Source of the DNA: an uncultured Lachnospiraceae bacterium
GTDB taxonomy: Bacteria > Bacillota > Clostridia > Lachnospirales > Lachnospiraceae
Length of the DNA: 64,000 bases
Reading direction: 5' to 3'
Assembly (NCBI GenBank): GCA_910579935.1
Contig: CAJTVQ010000017.1
Coordinates: forward strand, 1 to 64,000
The position numbers and the translations under genes were made by a program. Below the pieces are notes generated by a model. It worked only from the letters and a program-made list of their open reading frames with translations, had not been told where the DNA came from and ran no database searches. This document shows positions 32,255 to 41,040 of this stretch, in pieces (within the stretch, counting starts at the first letter, position 1; each line of letters opens with the position of its first letter).

Positions 32255-33174
32255 AAAAGAAATCGATGATCAGCAGCCTGTTTTTATTTTTGGCGGCATG
32301 TATTTGGGGCTTTGCATTTGTAGCGCAGAGTGTGGGAATGGATTATATGGGACCGCTGACTTTTAACAGCGTGCGGTTTCTGATCGGCGGAACGGTGCTT
32401 CTGCCGCTTATTTATGTCCGGATGCGGAAGCTGGTACGGGAGAACCGGGGGAGTGGGGCGGAACCGGCAGGGGACGGACCAAAAAAGGGAGCAGGCATTG
32501 CCCTGTCCTTAAAGGGCGGTATCTGCTGCGGGTTAGCCATTTGTGCGGCATCCGTTTTTCAGCAGCTTGGCATACAGTATACTACGGTGGGAAAGGCAGG
32601 ATTTATTACCACGCTTTACATTATCCTGGTGCCGTTATTCGGTTTGTTCATGCATAGGAAGATACCGGGAAAAGTGTGGATCGCCGCAGCGGCGGCGGCA
32701 GTTGGATTATACCTGCTGTGCATTACGGAGGGATTTGCTGTCGGAAAAGGAGATCTGCTGGTCTTTGTGTGCGCGATTCTTTTTTCCGTACATATTCTGG
32801 TGATCGACTATTTTTCACCGAAAGTGGACGGGGTGGTTCTGTCCTGCATTCAGTTTTATACGGCAGGCATCCTGTGCGGAGCGGGAGCGCTGCTTACGGA
32901 GCAGCCGTCCGGGGGGCAGCTTGTACAGGGAATGGTACCTATTTTATATGCGGGGATCATGTCCTGCGGAGTGGCTTACACACTGCAGGTGGTCGGACAG
33001 AAAGAGCTGGAGCCGACCGTGGCGTCCCTGATCCTCAGCATGGAATCCGTGGTGTCCGTTCTGGCGGGCTGGCTGCTGCTGGGACAGTCCCTTACGGTAA
33101 GGGAACTGGCAGGCTGTGTGCTGGTATTTGCGGCAGTCATCCTGGTACAGATCCAGCCGGGGGACTCCCCGTGA
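32251..33174 (+). CDS. EamA/DMT-superfamily transporter
   Basis: 307 residues from the ATG at 32251 (overlap ATGA with the kinase). Ten membrane segments in two EamA repeats, beginning SSLFLFLAACIWGFAFVAQS and again near residue 170 (GDLLVFVCAILFSVHILVID). It probably exports metabolites such as amino acids. Translational coupling to ridA and aroK suggests an aromatic or reactive amino-acid substrate, but this is only inference. Confidence 0.88.
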   Translation: MKKKSMISSLFLFLAACIWGFAFVAQSVGMDYMGPLTFNSVRFLIGGTVLLPLIYVRMRKLVRENRGSGAEPAGDGPKKGAGIALSLKGGICCGLAICAASVFQQLGIQYTTVGKAGFITTLYIILVPLFGLFMHRKIPGKVWIAAAAAAVGLYLLCITEGFAVGKGDLLVFVCAILFSVHILVIDYFSPKVDGVVLSCIQFYTAGILCGAGALLTEQPSGGQLVQGMVPILYAGIMSCGVAYTLQVVGQKELEPTVASLILSMESVVSVLAGWLLLGQSLTVRELAGCVLVFAAVILVQIQPGDSP

Positions 33175-33593
33175 ATGTTATGCGGTGTTCGGCGGGAACT
33201 TTAATCTGGAAGAAGCGCTGACCGGGCGTGGGAACGTGGATGGGCGTACATAACGGCAGGGTCAGCTTTTCCAGAGCGTGTTTGAAAATCATTGATCTGC
33301 ACATCTATTTGTCTGGCAATCTTCTTTGCCTTTTCAATGCCATTTTCAGAAATTTCAATTGCATCTTTCATATTTCCGGGATTTTTGCCATAAAGACAGG
33401 TTTTTTTCCTCCCTGCATCCGTGTGCCTGGGGTTTTATTTCCGCGGGCAATGAGCCCGGAGCCGTGTGAAAAACATAAAAAAATGGGGGTATAGTATTTA
33501 GTTTGACAGGTTTCAGGAAATTCACTTTTTGAGATAATAATGTGAATGGGTTAGTGATAAACGGGAAAGGCGGACGAAGGAGGGAGGCAGAAT
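33175..33593. other. Intergenic region with a minus-strand gene remnant
   Basis: No intact gene. On the minus strand about 33255-33372 reads MKDAIEISENGIEKAKKIAR and a short helical tail, apparently the end or a scrap of a gene. The plus strand has the ribosome site GGAGGGAGG for the chemoreceptor near the end. A CCGCGGGCAATGAGCC stretch at about 33438 is close to one at about 5936. Confidence 0.35.
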
Positions 33594-36044
33594 ATGAAAA
33601 ATCATATATTCCGGACAATTAAGAGTAAAATAGTACTGATGGGCGTTTTCTCTATTTTTGCAGCGGTCAGTATAGGTATATTGGGAATTAATTCACTCAA
33701 TAGAAACAGCAGCAACAGTGAAATAGAATCCATTGTCAATGAGATCGATGTGCTGCAGGCCAAAAACCTTGCACTGGAAGCCCAATATCAGTATTACATA
33801 GAACAAAGTTATCTGGACCGTATCATTGAAAATCTTGGACAAATGATTTCGAATGCGGAAAGGCTGAAAGGTTTAACGGACCAAAAATATGAAGAAGATG
33901 TCAATAAGATGCTTAACGGGCTGGCAAGGCTCAGGGCGAACTACAGTGAGATAAGCAGTCTCAGCAGTACACGCGGGTTTGACGGGGAAGACGGATTGTA
34001 TGGGCAGTACCTGGAGGCTGGCAGTGCGCTGTCAGACAGTTTTTCGGTTCTGGTGGACAAACAGGACTGGCTGGAAATTAAATGGATGGACGCTTATATG
34101 TGGACGAGCGGCGAACGTGTGGAGATTGACGGGAAAGAATATGTAAAACTGGTTTACCGGGGGCCTGTGCCGGAAAGAGCGAAGCGGGATTTTATTGCAT
34201 TCCGGGTCGGGGGAACGCTTACGTATGATAAAGACTGTTATATTACGGAGGTTAAACTGGTCAGGGGCACGGAATATGAGGACATTGACCTGTCCGTGGC
34301 TGATGCCGTCCAGGGTTCCGGGCTGGCTTATGTGGACAGTGAGATTACCACATTTGATGCAGAGCCTGCGATCCGTGTCGGCTGTAACTTCAATGCGGCC
34401 AATGAAGGCTGGGAGGAATTTGCGGCACAGATTTCCATAAAGGAATATGCACCCCAGAATTACCCGGAGATAGAGTATACACTGTATCTGGAGCCAACGG
34501 ATATGTCTTATGAATACAAGTATGGCGGTTCCTATTTCGGGGTTTACAGTTATGAGAACAGTCTTGAGCAGCTTGAAGATTATGTAAATGCCTACAGTAA
34601 ACTGGTGGTAGAAGGCAGGGATGTAACTGATATTTACGCAAAAACAGAAGCGCTGCTTGCAGAGATGGAAGAGAACATTCCATTGTATACGACAAGTGAG
34701 GATCTTGCGGAGGATTCACTTGGGAAGCTGAAGGCTAAGAAGGAGATCCTCCGGCAGATGAAGGAAGCGGATGATAAAATCCTTGCGTTAAAGGCGGAGA
34801 ATACGGTGTTGAACGATCATCTTACCGATCTGTGCGGACTTGTTAAAAACATGGCTTCTGAGGATATGGCAGAGGTAAAGATATCCGTACAGAGAGTAAG
34901 TATCATCGTGCTGGCGCTTGCGGCGATCATACTTGTGGGCGCAACAGTATTGATAGGCAGCAGTATTGACAGGAATGTGCTTCTTTTCAGGAATGCTTTG
35001 GATAAAATAACACAGGGCAGGATATCGGTCCGGATAAAGACAGATGGAAAAGATGAGTTTTCACAGTTCGGAAGGAGCCTGAATATCTTTCTTGATAAGC
35101 TTACGGGCAGTATAAGGCATTTGCAGGAAATTTCAGCGGATCTTGCAGAAGCAGGGAGTAAACTGGAAGAAAGGGCGAGCCGGACGAAGGGGGCGGCGGA
35201 AGTTGTCAGTACGGCTTTAGATGAAATAGCCAGGGGAGCAATGGTGCAGGCCGGCGACGTGGCGGCCTCATCACTTCAGGTATCGAATATGAGGGAAAAT
35301 ATGCTTCAGATCAGCGGAAGCGTAAAGGAACTATCGGGTACTTCGAAGGGGATGAGTGAAAGGGGAGCGGAAGCGACCAGAATCGTGAAAGAATTAAGCG
35401 GCACAAGTGACAGGACTACGGAGGCATTCATGAAGATATCAGACCAGATACATCAGACGGATGCATCGGTAGTAAAGATTCAGGAAGTAGTCAATCTGAT
35501 AGCAGAGATTGCGAGTCAGACAAACCTGTTGTCTTTGAATGCCAGCATTGAGGCAGCAAGGGCAGGAACGGCGGGGAGAGGATTTGCGGTAGTGGCAGGT
35601 GAGATCCAGAAGCTTGCGGAGCAGACGAATTCATCCGCCGGAATAATAGACGATATCATACAGGTATTATCGAAAGAGTCGCAGAAGACCGTCCAGTCCA
35701 TCCATGAAGTTACGGGTATGATCATGAGCCAGAAACAGAAACTGGATGAGACCAAAGTAAAATTCGGTATGGTAGAAGACGGGATCATATCCACGGACAG
35801 CGGAATGAGGACGGTTTTGGAACAGGCTGACGTATGCGGCAGGACAGGGGCACATGTCGTGGAGCTGATGACCGGCCTGTCTGCAATAGCGGAAGAAAAT
35901 GCCGCAACCACACAGCAGACCAATGCTTCGATGAACGAATTGAATGATGCTACGGCTTCGCTTGCAAGAACGGCATTGGAACTGAAAAAACTGTCAGAAT
36001 CCGTGAAGGAAGATTTGAATTATTTTAGTACGCAGGAACAATAA
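33594..36044 (+). CDS. Methyl-accepting chemotaxis protein with a beta-rich insert in its sensor
   Basis: 816 residues. Membrane segments at about 12-32 and 437-458 enclose a 400-residue extracellular sensor. Its helical ends (about 35-145 and 320-430) look like an HBM/four-helix module; between them, about 150-310, is a beta-rich block (VEIDGKEYVKLVYRG ... AFRVGGTLTYD ... AIRVGCNFNAANEGWEEF) resembling a carbohydrate-binding jelly roll. A HAMP domain follows, then the signalling hairpin with the tip QTNLLSLNASIEAARAGT and GRGFAVVAGEIQKLAEQTN. It is directly upstream of xylo-oligosaccharide genes, so a sugar ligand is inferred. Confidence 0.88.
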   Translation: MKNHIFRTIKSKIVLMGVFSIFAAVSIGILGINSLNRNSSNSEIESIVNEIDVLQAKNLALEAQYQYYIEQSYLDRIIENLGQMISNAERLKGLTDQKYEEDVNKMLNGLARLRANYSEISSLSSTRGFDGEDGLYGQYLEAGSALSDSFSVLVDKQDWLEIKWMDAYMWTSGERVEIDGKEYVKLVYRGPVPERAKRDFIAFRVGGTLTYDKDCYITEVKLVRGTEYEDIDLSVADAVQGSGLAYVDSEITTFDAEPAIRVGCNFNAANEGWEEFAAQISIKEYAPQNYPEIEYTLYLEPTDMSYEYKYGGSYFGVYSYENSLEQLEDYVNAYSKLVVEGRDVTDIYAKTEALLAEMEENIPLYTTSEDLAEDSLGKLKAKKEILRQMKEADDKILALKAENTVLNDHLTDLCGLVKNMASEDMAEVKISVQRVSIIVLALAAIILVGATVLIGSSIDRNVLLFRNALDKITQGRISVRIKTDGKDEFSQFGRSLNIFLDKLTGSIRHLQEISADLAEAGSKLEERASRTKGAAEVVSTALDEIARGAMVQAGDVAASSLQVSNMRENMLQISGSVKELSGTSKGMSERGAEATRIVKELSGTSDRTTEAFMKISDQIHQTDASVVKIQEVVNLIAEIASQTNLLSLNASIEAARAGTAGRGFAVVAGEIQKLAEQTNSSAGIIDDIIQVLSKESQKTVQSIHEVTGMIMSQKQKLDETKVKFGMVEDGIISTDSGMRTVLEQADVCGRTGAHVVELMTGLSAIAEENAATTQQTNASMNELNDATASLARTALELKKLSESVKEDLNYFSTQEQ

Positions 36045-36065
36045 GAGAGTGTTCTGATAGGATGA

Positions 36066-37676
36066 ATGGAGAAAAAGGATATGGAATTAAACGGGAATAC
36101 AGGTGTAAATCCGCTTATGGGACTGGATTATCCCGATCCGGACGTGATCAGGGTCGGAAACATCTACTATATGGTCACAACCACCATGCATTTTATGCCG
36201 GGATGTGAGATTCTGCGCTCCTATGATCTGGTGAACTGGGAACATGCCGTTTACGTATACGATGTTTTGGACGGCACGCCCGGACAGACGATGGAGGGGG
36301 AGAATAACATCTATGGAAAAGGAATGTGGGCCGCTTCCCTGCGGTTCCACGAGGGCACATTCTACATCTGCTTTGCCGCTAATGATACGGGAAGGACCTA
36401 TCTGTATACTTCGGACAGGATAGCGGGTCCATGGAAAAAACGGAATATAGACGGATTTTATCATGACGGTTCGCTGTTATTTGATGAAGACCGGGTATAT
36501 ATTGCATATGGAAACAGGGATATTTACATTACACAGTTAAAACCGGATCTCAGCGGTCCCCTCACAGGCGGACTGCATCGTCTGGCGGTCAGCGATGCGG
36601 GGAATCCGCATCTCGGATATGAGGGGACGCATTTTTATAAGATACGGGGAAAATATTACCTGTTTTTCATTCATTCCCTAAGGGAGAAATGGATGCGTAC
36701 ACAGGCATGCTTCGTGTCGGATTCCGTGGACGGGGAATTTACCGGCGGGGATGTCCTGAACGATGACAGGGGATACTGCGGGCAGGGGGTGGCGCAGGGA
36801 GGCATTGTTGAGACGCCGGATCAAAAATGGTATGCGGTATTGTTCCAGGATCACGGGGCGGCAGGTCGGATCCCCGTGCTGGTTCCCGTCACATGGAAGG
36901 ACGGCTATCCCCTGTTCGGATCGGGCAGGAAGATTCCCGGACAGTTTGATATTCCCCGAAATGAAAAGGCGGGGTATGGATACCGTCCACTGGTGCAGAG
37001 TGATGATTTTAAGAAAGAACAGGGATTGTCCGGGGAACAGGAGCGGGAGCAGTATGGCTGTTATGGGTTCAGGAGCGTATGGCAGTTTAACCATGAGCCG
37101 GATATGCGGCTGGTCGGGCATGATGAGAAAAACGGCATCTTATGGATGGAAACGGGAAAACTGTGTAAAAGTCTGGTACAGGCTAAAAATGTACTGACAC
37201 AGCGGATGCTTTATCCGGGGTGCGCAGGTGAAATAACCATTGACATTTGTGCACTGAAGGAGGGCGATTATGCAGGTATCTGTGCACTGCAGGGCTGTTA
37301 CGGTATGGCTGCCGTGACGAAAAGGGCGGACGGACATTATGACATCGTAATGATAAGCAGGGAGGCAGAAGATGATTCCCTTCAGGCCATGCCGGAGGAT
37401 ACGGGGGAAGGTACGGAATGGGAGTCCGTTCCGGTGGAACAGACACAAGTCCGCCTGAAGGCAGAAGTGGATTTCAGAAGGCGGAAAGATGAGGCCCGTT
37501 TTTTTTACCATACCGGTAACGGGTGGAGACAGATCGGCATCACGCAGAAGCTGTATTTTAAACTGGACCATTTTGCAGGCTGCCGTTTCGGGTTGTTTTT
37601 TTATGCCACAAAAGAGACAGGCGGCAGGGCCGGATTTCGTGATTTCCGGTATCATACGGCAGTAAAAGGATGGTAG
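36066..37676 (+). CDS. Glycoside hydrolase family 43, probable beta-xylosidase / arabinofuranosidase
   Basis: 536 residues, no signal peptide, so cytosolic. Five-bladed propeller with catalytic Asp in GLDYPDPDVIRVGN, the pKa-modulating Asp in YHDGSLLFDED, and the acid Glu in YEGTHFYKIRGKYY. The C-terminal 190 residues are a beta-sandwich as in the GH43 plus C2-type xylosidases. It would act on imported xylo-oligosaccharides. It begins 22 bases after the chemoreceptor and precedes the GH3 enzyme. Confidence 0.87.
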   Translation: MEKKDMELNGNTGVNPLMGLDYPDPDVIRVGNIYYMVTTTMHFMPGCEILRSYDLVNWEHAVYVYDVLDGTPGQTMEGENNIYGKGMWAASLRFHEGTFYICFAANDTGRTYLYTSDRIAGPWKKRNIDGFYHDGSLLFDEDRVYIAYGNRDIYITQLKPDLSGPLTGGLHRLAVSDAGNPHLGYEGTHFYKIRGKYYLFFIHSLREKWMRTQACFVSDSVDGEFTGGDVLNDDRGYCGQGVAQGGIVETPDQKWYAVLFQDHGAAGRIPVLVPVTWKDGYPLFGSGRKIPGQFDIPRNEKAGYGYRPLVQSDDFKKEQGLSGEQEREQYGCYGFRSVWQFNHEPDMRLVGHDEKNGILWMETGKLCKSLVQAKNVLTQRMLYPGCAGEITIDICALKEGDYAGICALQGCYGMAAVTKRADGHYDIVMISREAEDDSLQAMPEDTGEGTEWESVPVEQTQVRLKAEVDFRRRKDEARFFYHTGNGWRQIGITQKLYFKLDHFAGCRFGLFFYATKETGGRAGFRDFRYHTAVKGW

Positions 37677-37815
37677 AAAATGGCTTTTGGGAAAGAAAAA
37701 AGCAATATATGGGCATCTTGCCGCAAATGCTAAGAAGAAAAAAACAGACGGAATGATATATACTATAGATACATAAATTCGAAGTGAATGATACGTGGAA
37801 GGAGATACGGGCAGA

Positions 37816-39954
37816 ATGGATTTGGTTTATGATCAGGAGAAAACGGACAGGTATCGCAGACGGGCAGAAGAACTGGTTGCACAGATGACGCTGGAGGAAA
37901 AGGTTTTACAGACAATGCACCGGACTCCGGCAATTGAACGCCTTGGGATTAAGGCATACAATTGGTGGAACGAGGCACTGCATGGAGTGGCGCGTGCGGG
38001 CACGGCGACTATTTTTCCCCAGGCAATAGGACTGGCAGCGACCTTTGATGAGGAGCTGCTGGAGCAGATAGGGGATGCAGTGTCAACGGAGGCGCGGGCT
38101 AAATTCAATATGCAGCAAAAAGGTGAGGACACGGATATATATAAAGGACTGACGTTTTGGGCGCCGAATGTCAATATATTCCGGGACCCGAGATGGGGAA
38201 GGGGACATGAAACGTTTGGGGAAGACCCGTATCTGACTTCCAGGCTGGGGGTTCGTTACATTATGGGACTTCAGGGGCATGATGAAAATTATTTAAAAAC
38301 GGCAGCCTGCGCAAAACATTTTGCAGTACATAGCGGACCGGAAAACCTGCGGCACAGCTTTGATGCCATAGTGAATGAACAGGATTTAAGGGAAACTTAT
38401 CTGCCGGCGTTTCAGGCATGCGTGCAGGAAGCGAAAGTGGAAGCAGTGATGGGGGCATATAACCGTACGAACGGACAGCCATGCTGCGGGAGCAGGAGGC
38501 TGTTAACAGAAATCCTGCGGCAGGAATGGGGATTTGAGGGGCATGTAACATCCGACTGCTGGGCGATCAGGGATTTTCATGAGAATCATTATGTTACCTC
38601 CAACGCAATGGAATCGGTTTCGCTTGCAATGAACAATGGGTGTGACCTGAACTGCGGTTCCCTGTTCGTCTATCTGGAAAAGGCGGTGCAGGAGGGAATG
38701 GTAGATGAGAAACGGCTGGATGAAGCAGTGGTGAATTTGTTTACCGCACGCATGAAACTGGGAGTATTTGATGCAAAGGGGAAAAATCCATATGATGAAA
38801 TTCCATATACAGTTGTGGATTCTCCTGAAATGAGAAAGCTGAATGAAAAAGTTTCGGAACGTTCGGTTGTTTTACTGAAGAATAAGGATCACATTCTGCC
38901 ATTGAAGAAGGAAGAACTTCATACGATCGGTGTGATCGGACCGAATGCAGACAACCGCAGGGCCCTTGTTGGAAACTATGAAGGAACCGCATCACGTTAC
39001 GTGACGGTTTTAGAGGGAATTCAGGATCATGCCGGTGACGGGGTGAGGGTACTTTACTCGGAAGGCTGTCATCTATATAAGGACAGGACCAGTTCCCTTG
39101 CAGATGCCAATGACCGTGCTTCCGAAGTGCGCGGTGTCTGTGAAGCGAGTGATGTGGTCATTGCCGTCATGGGACTGGATGCTTCCCTGGAAGGGGAAGA
39201 AGGCGACACCGGTAATGAATACGGAAGCGGAGATAAACCGGATCTGCAGCTTCCGGGATTGCAGCATGATATTTTAAAACTTGCGAAGGAAAGCGGAAAA
39301 CCGGTGATCCTGGTGCTTTTATCCGGAAGCGCCATGGCAGTGGCCTGGGAGGAAGAACACCTGGATGCGGTGATACAGGGGTGGTATCCCGGTGCGCAGG
39401 GCGGAACCGCGATCGCAAGGATTCTTTTTGGAGATGCAAATCCGGAAGGAAAGCTGCCTGTGACGTTTTACCGTACTGCGGAAGAACTGCCGGATTTTGA
39501 GGATTATTCCATGAAAGGCAGAACTTATCGTTACATGAAACAGAAAGCGCTCTATCCTTTCGGTTACGGATTGTCCTACACCGAATATGAATACCGGAAT
39601 ACGGAACTTCTGTCAGGGGATATCGGCGGAGGAAAAGGAGTCGTTCTGCGCACGGAAGTAAAGAATACCGGTAAAATGGACGGAATAGAAACGGTTCAGA
39701 TTTATGTAGGGCTGGAGAGGGAGGACGCTCCCAATCCGCAGCTGAAACGGGTCGTAAAGGCGCCTTTAAAAGCAGGGGAAACCAGGCAGATAGAGGTTTT
39801 GCTGCCCAAGGAAGCATTTATGCTATGGGATGAGGAAGGAAAGCAGGTATTATACCCCGGAAAGTATCATATTTATCTGGGAGGATCCCAGCCGGATGAG
39901 AGAAGCAGGGAACTGACCGGAAAGTCAGTGCAGCATTTATGGCTGGAACTTTGA
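37816..39954 (+). CDS. Glycoside hydrolase family 3, probable beta-xylosidase
   Basis: 712 residues from the ATG at 37816 (AAGGAG upstream; GTG at 37795 is an alternative). The (beta/alpha)8 domain has YNWWNEALHGVAR and RDPRWGRGHETFGEDPYLT, typical of xylosidase-type GH3, and the nucleophile Asp in VTSDCWAIRDF. The second domain has the ADNRRALVGNYEGT block. A C-terminal fibronectin-like domain (VVLRTEVKNTGKMDGIETVQ) ends it. No signal peptide: cytosolic exo-hydrolase on oligosaccharides. Confidence 0.9.
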   Translation: MDLVYDQEKTDRYRRRAEELVAQMTLEEKVLQTMHRTPAIERLGIKAYNWWNEALHGVARAGTATIFPQAIGLAATFDEELLEQIGDAVSTEARAKFNMQQKGEDTDIYKGLTFWAPNVNIFRDPRWGRGHETFGEDPYLTSRLGVRYIMGLQGHDENYLKTAACAKHFAVHSGPENLRHSFDAIVNEQDLRETYLPAFQACVQEAKVEAVMGAYNRTNGQPCCGSRRLLTEILRQEWGFEGHVTSDCWAIRDFHENHYVTSNAMESVSLAMNNGCDLNCGSLFVYLEKAVQEGMVDEKRLDEAVVNLFTARMKLGVFDAKGKNPYDEIPYTVVDSPEMRKLNEKVSERSVVLLKNKDHILPLKKEELHTIGVIGPNADNRRALVGNYEGTASRYVTVLEGIQDHAGDGVRVLYSEGCHLYKDRTSSLADANDRASEVRGVCEASDVVIAVMGLDASLEGEEGDTGNEYGSGDKPDLQLPGLQHDILKLAKESGKPVILVLLSGSAMAVAWEEEHLDAVIQGWYPGAQGGTAIARILFGDANPEGKLPVTFYRTAEELPDFEDYSMKGRTYRYMKQKALYPFGYGLSYTEYEYRNTELLSGDIGGGKGVVLRTEVKNTGKMDGIETVQIYVGLEREDAPNPQLKRVVKAPLKAGETRQIEVLLPKEAFMLWDEEGKQVLYPGKYHIYLGGSQPDERSRELTGKSVQHLWLEL

Positions 39955-39990
39955 AAGGGTATGAACGGACTGGAGGATATGGTTTCGGTA

Positions 39991-40935
39991 TCAGTCACTT
40001 TTAATATGGGAGTAGAAGTTTCTGTATTCGGAAGGGGCGCATCCTTTTAGCTGCCGGAAAATACGGTTAAAAGTGGTAAGACTGGAAAATCCGGACTGAA
40101 ATGCGATCTCATGGACAGGCATCCGGCCGTCCAGCAGCATTTTTGATGCTTCTGCGATCCGGACACTGCGCAGGTATTCCATAAATGTCTGGCCGGTACA
40201 TTCTTTAAAAATTCTGCTGAAATGAAATTTGGAATAACCTGCAAGTCCGGCTGCCTGTTCCAGAGAGATATTTTCCGAAAAACAGGAATCTACATATACA
40301 AATAATTTTTCCAGATTTTTGAAGAAGTGTTTCCTGTCCGGGGAAAGAGCGCCGAAGTCGGCGCGGTTCAGACAGCTGTTTCCAAGACTGGCAAAGAAGG
40401 AGAGCAGACCGGAATAGATTTTCATCTCCCAAAGAGGCGACTGCTGCCAGTAATATTCGGCCAGCTGAAGGATCTGACTGATCTCTTCTGCATAAATATC
40501 CCCAAAGTTTTCGTTATTTATCCGTATGGGACGGTTCAGCAGTGACAGGATATAGGAAAATCCGGGAAGGGAATGGAGAAAGTCCGGACGAAAGATATAG
40601 ATAAATCTCGCGCCTCCGTCCGGGGCAGGATAGGAATGCAGAACACCGGGAGGAATCAGAAATATATCCCCGGGTTCCAAAGAATAGGAAACATTGTTTA
40701 CAATTATGGTAAATTTCTGTTCCACGGGCGTAATGATCTCAAGGGCTTTGTGACAATGGGCGTCATATCCGCCAGTCTGGGTGTTGTACCAGAACCGGAA
40801 TGTGGTATTTTTCAGGGTGACATAAGATTCTGTCCTATTTGTTTCTATGCAAAAGCCCCCGGAGCAGTGATCCGGCTGCTGCAGGTAAGTTTCATGCTGG
40901 GACCGGGTTAACCGGTAAAGGGATTCGGGATTCAT
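39991..40935 (-). CDS. AraC-family transcriptional regulator with cupin sensor
   Basis: 314 residues from the ATG at 40935 on the minus strand, preceded by AGGAAAA. The N-terminal cupin has HCHKALEIITPVEQKFTIIV and GDIFLIPPGVLHSYP. The C-terminal pair of helix-turn-helices includes LEQAAGLAGYSKFHFSRIFK and VHEIAFQSGFSSLTTFNRIF. It is convergent with GH3 and divergent from the histidine kinase; the 105-bp gap at 40936-41040 would hold both promoters. It likely activates the hydrolase genes on binding a xylose- or arabinose-derived sugar. Confidence 0.92.
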   Translation of the reverse strand: MNPESLYRLTRSQHETYLQQPDHCSGGFCIETNRTESYVTLKNTTFRFWYNTQTGGYDAHCHKALEIITPVEQKFTIIVNNVSYSLEPGDIFLIPPGVLHSYPAPDGGARFIYIFRPDFLHSLPGFSYILSLLNRPIRINNENFGDIYAEEISQILQLAEYYWQQSPLWEMKIYSGLLSFFASLGNSCLNRADFGALSPDRKHFFKNLEKLFVYVDSCFSENISLEQAAGLAGYSKFHFSRIFKECTGQTFMEYLRSVRIAEASKMLLDGRMPVHEIAFQSGFSSLTTFNRIFRQLKGCAPSEYRNFYSHIKSD

Positions 40936-41040
40936 GGGAGGTTTTCCTTTCTGTGTTTTTATGCATTTTGTTCTGATAGCAGTATAGAGGATAAAAAAGT
41001 GTATGTCAAATTTCAAAAACAGGGGCAGCAAAGAAAAAAC

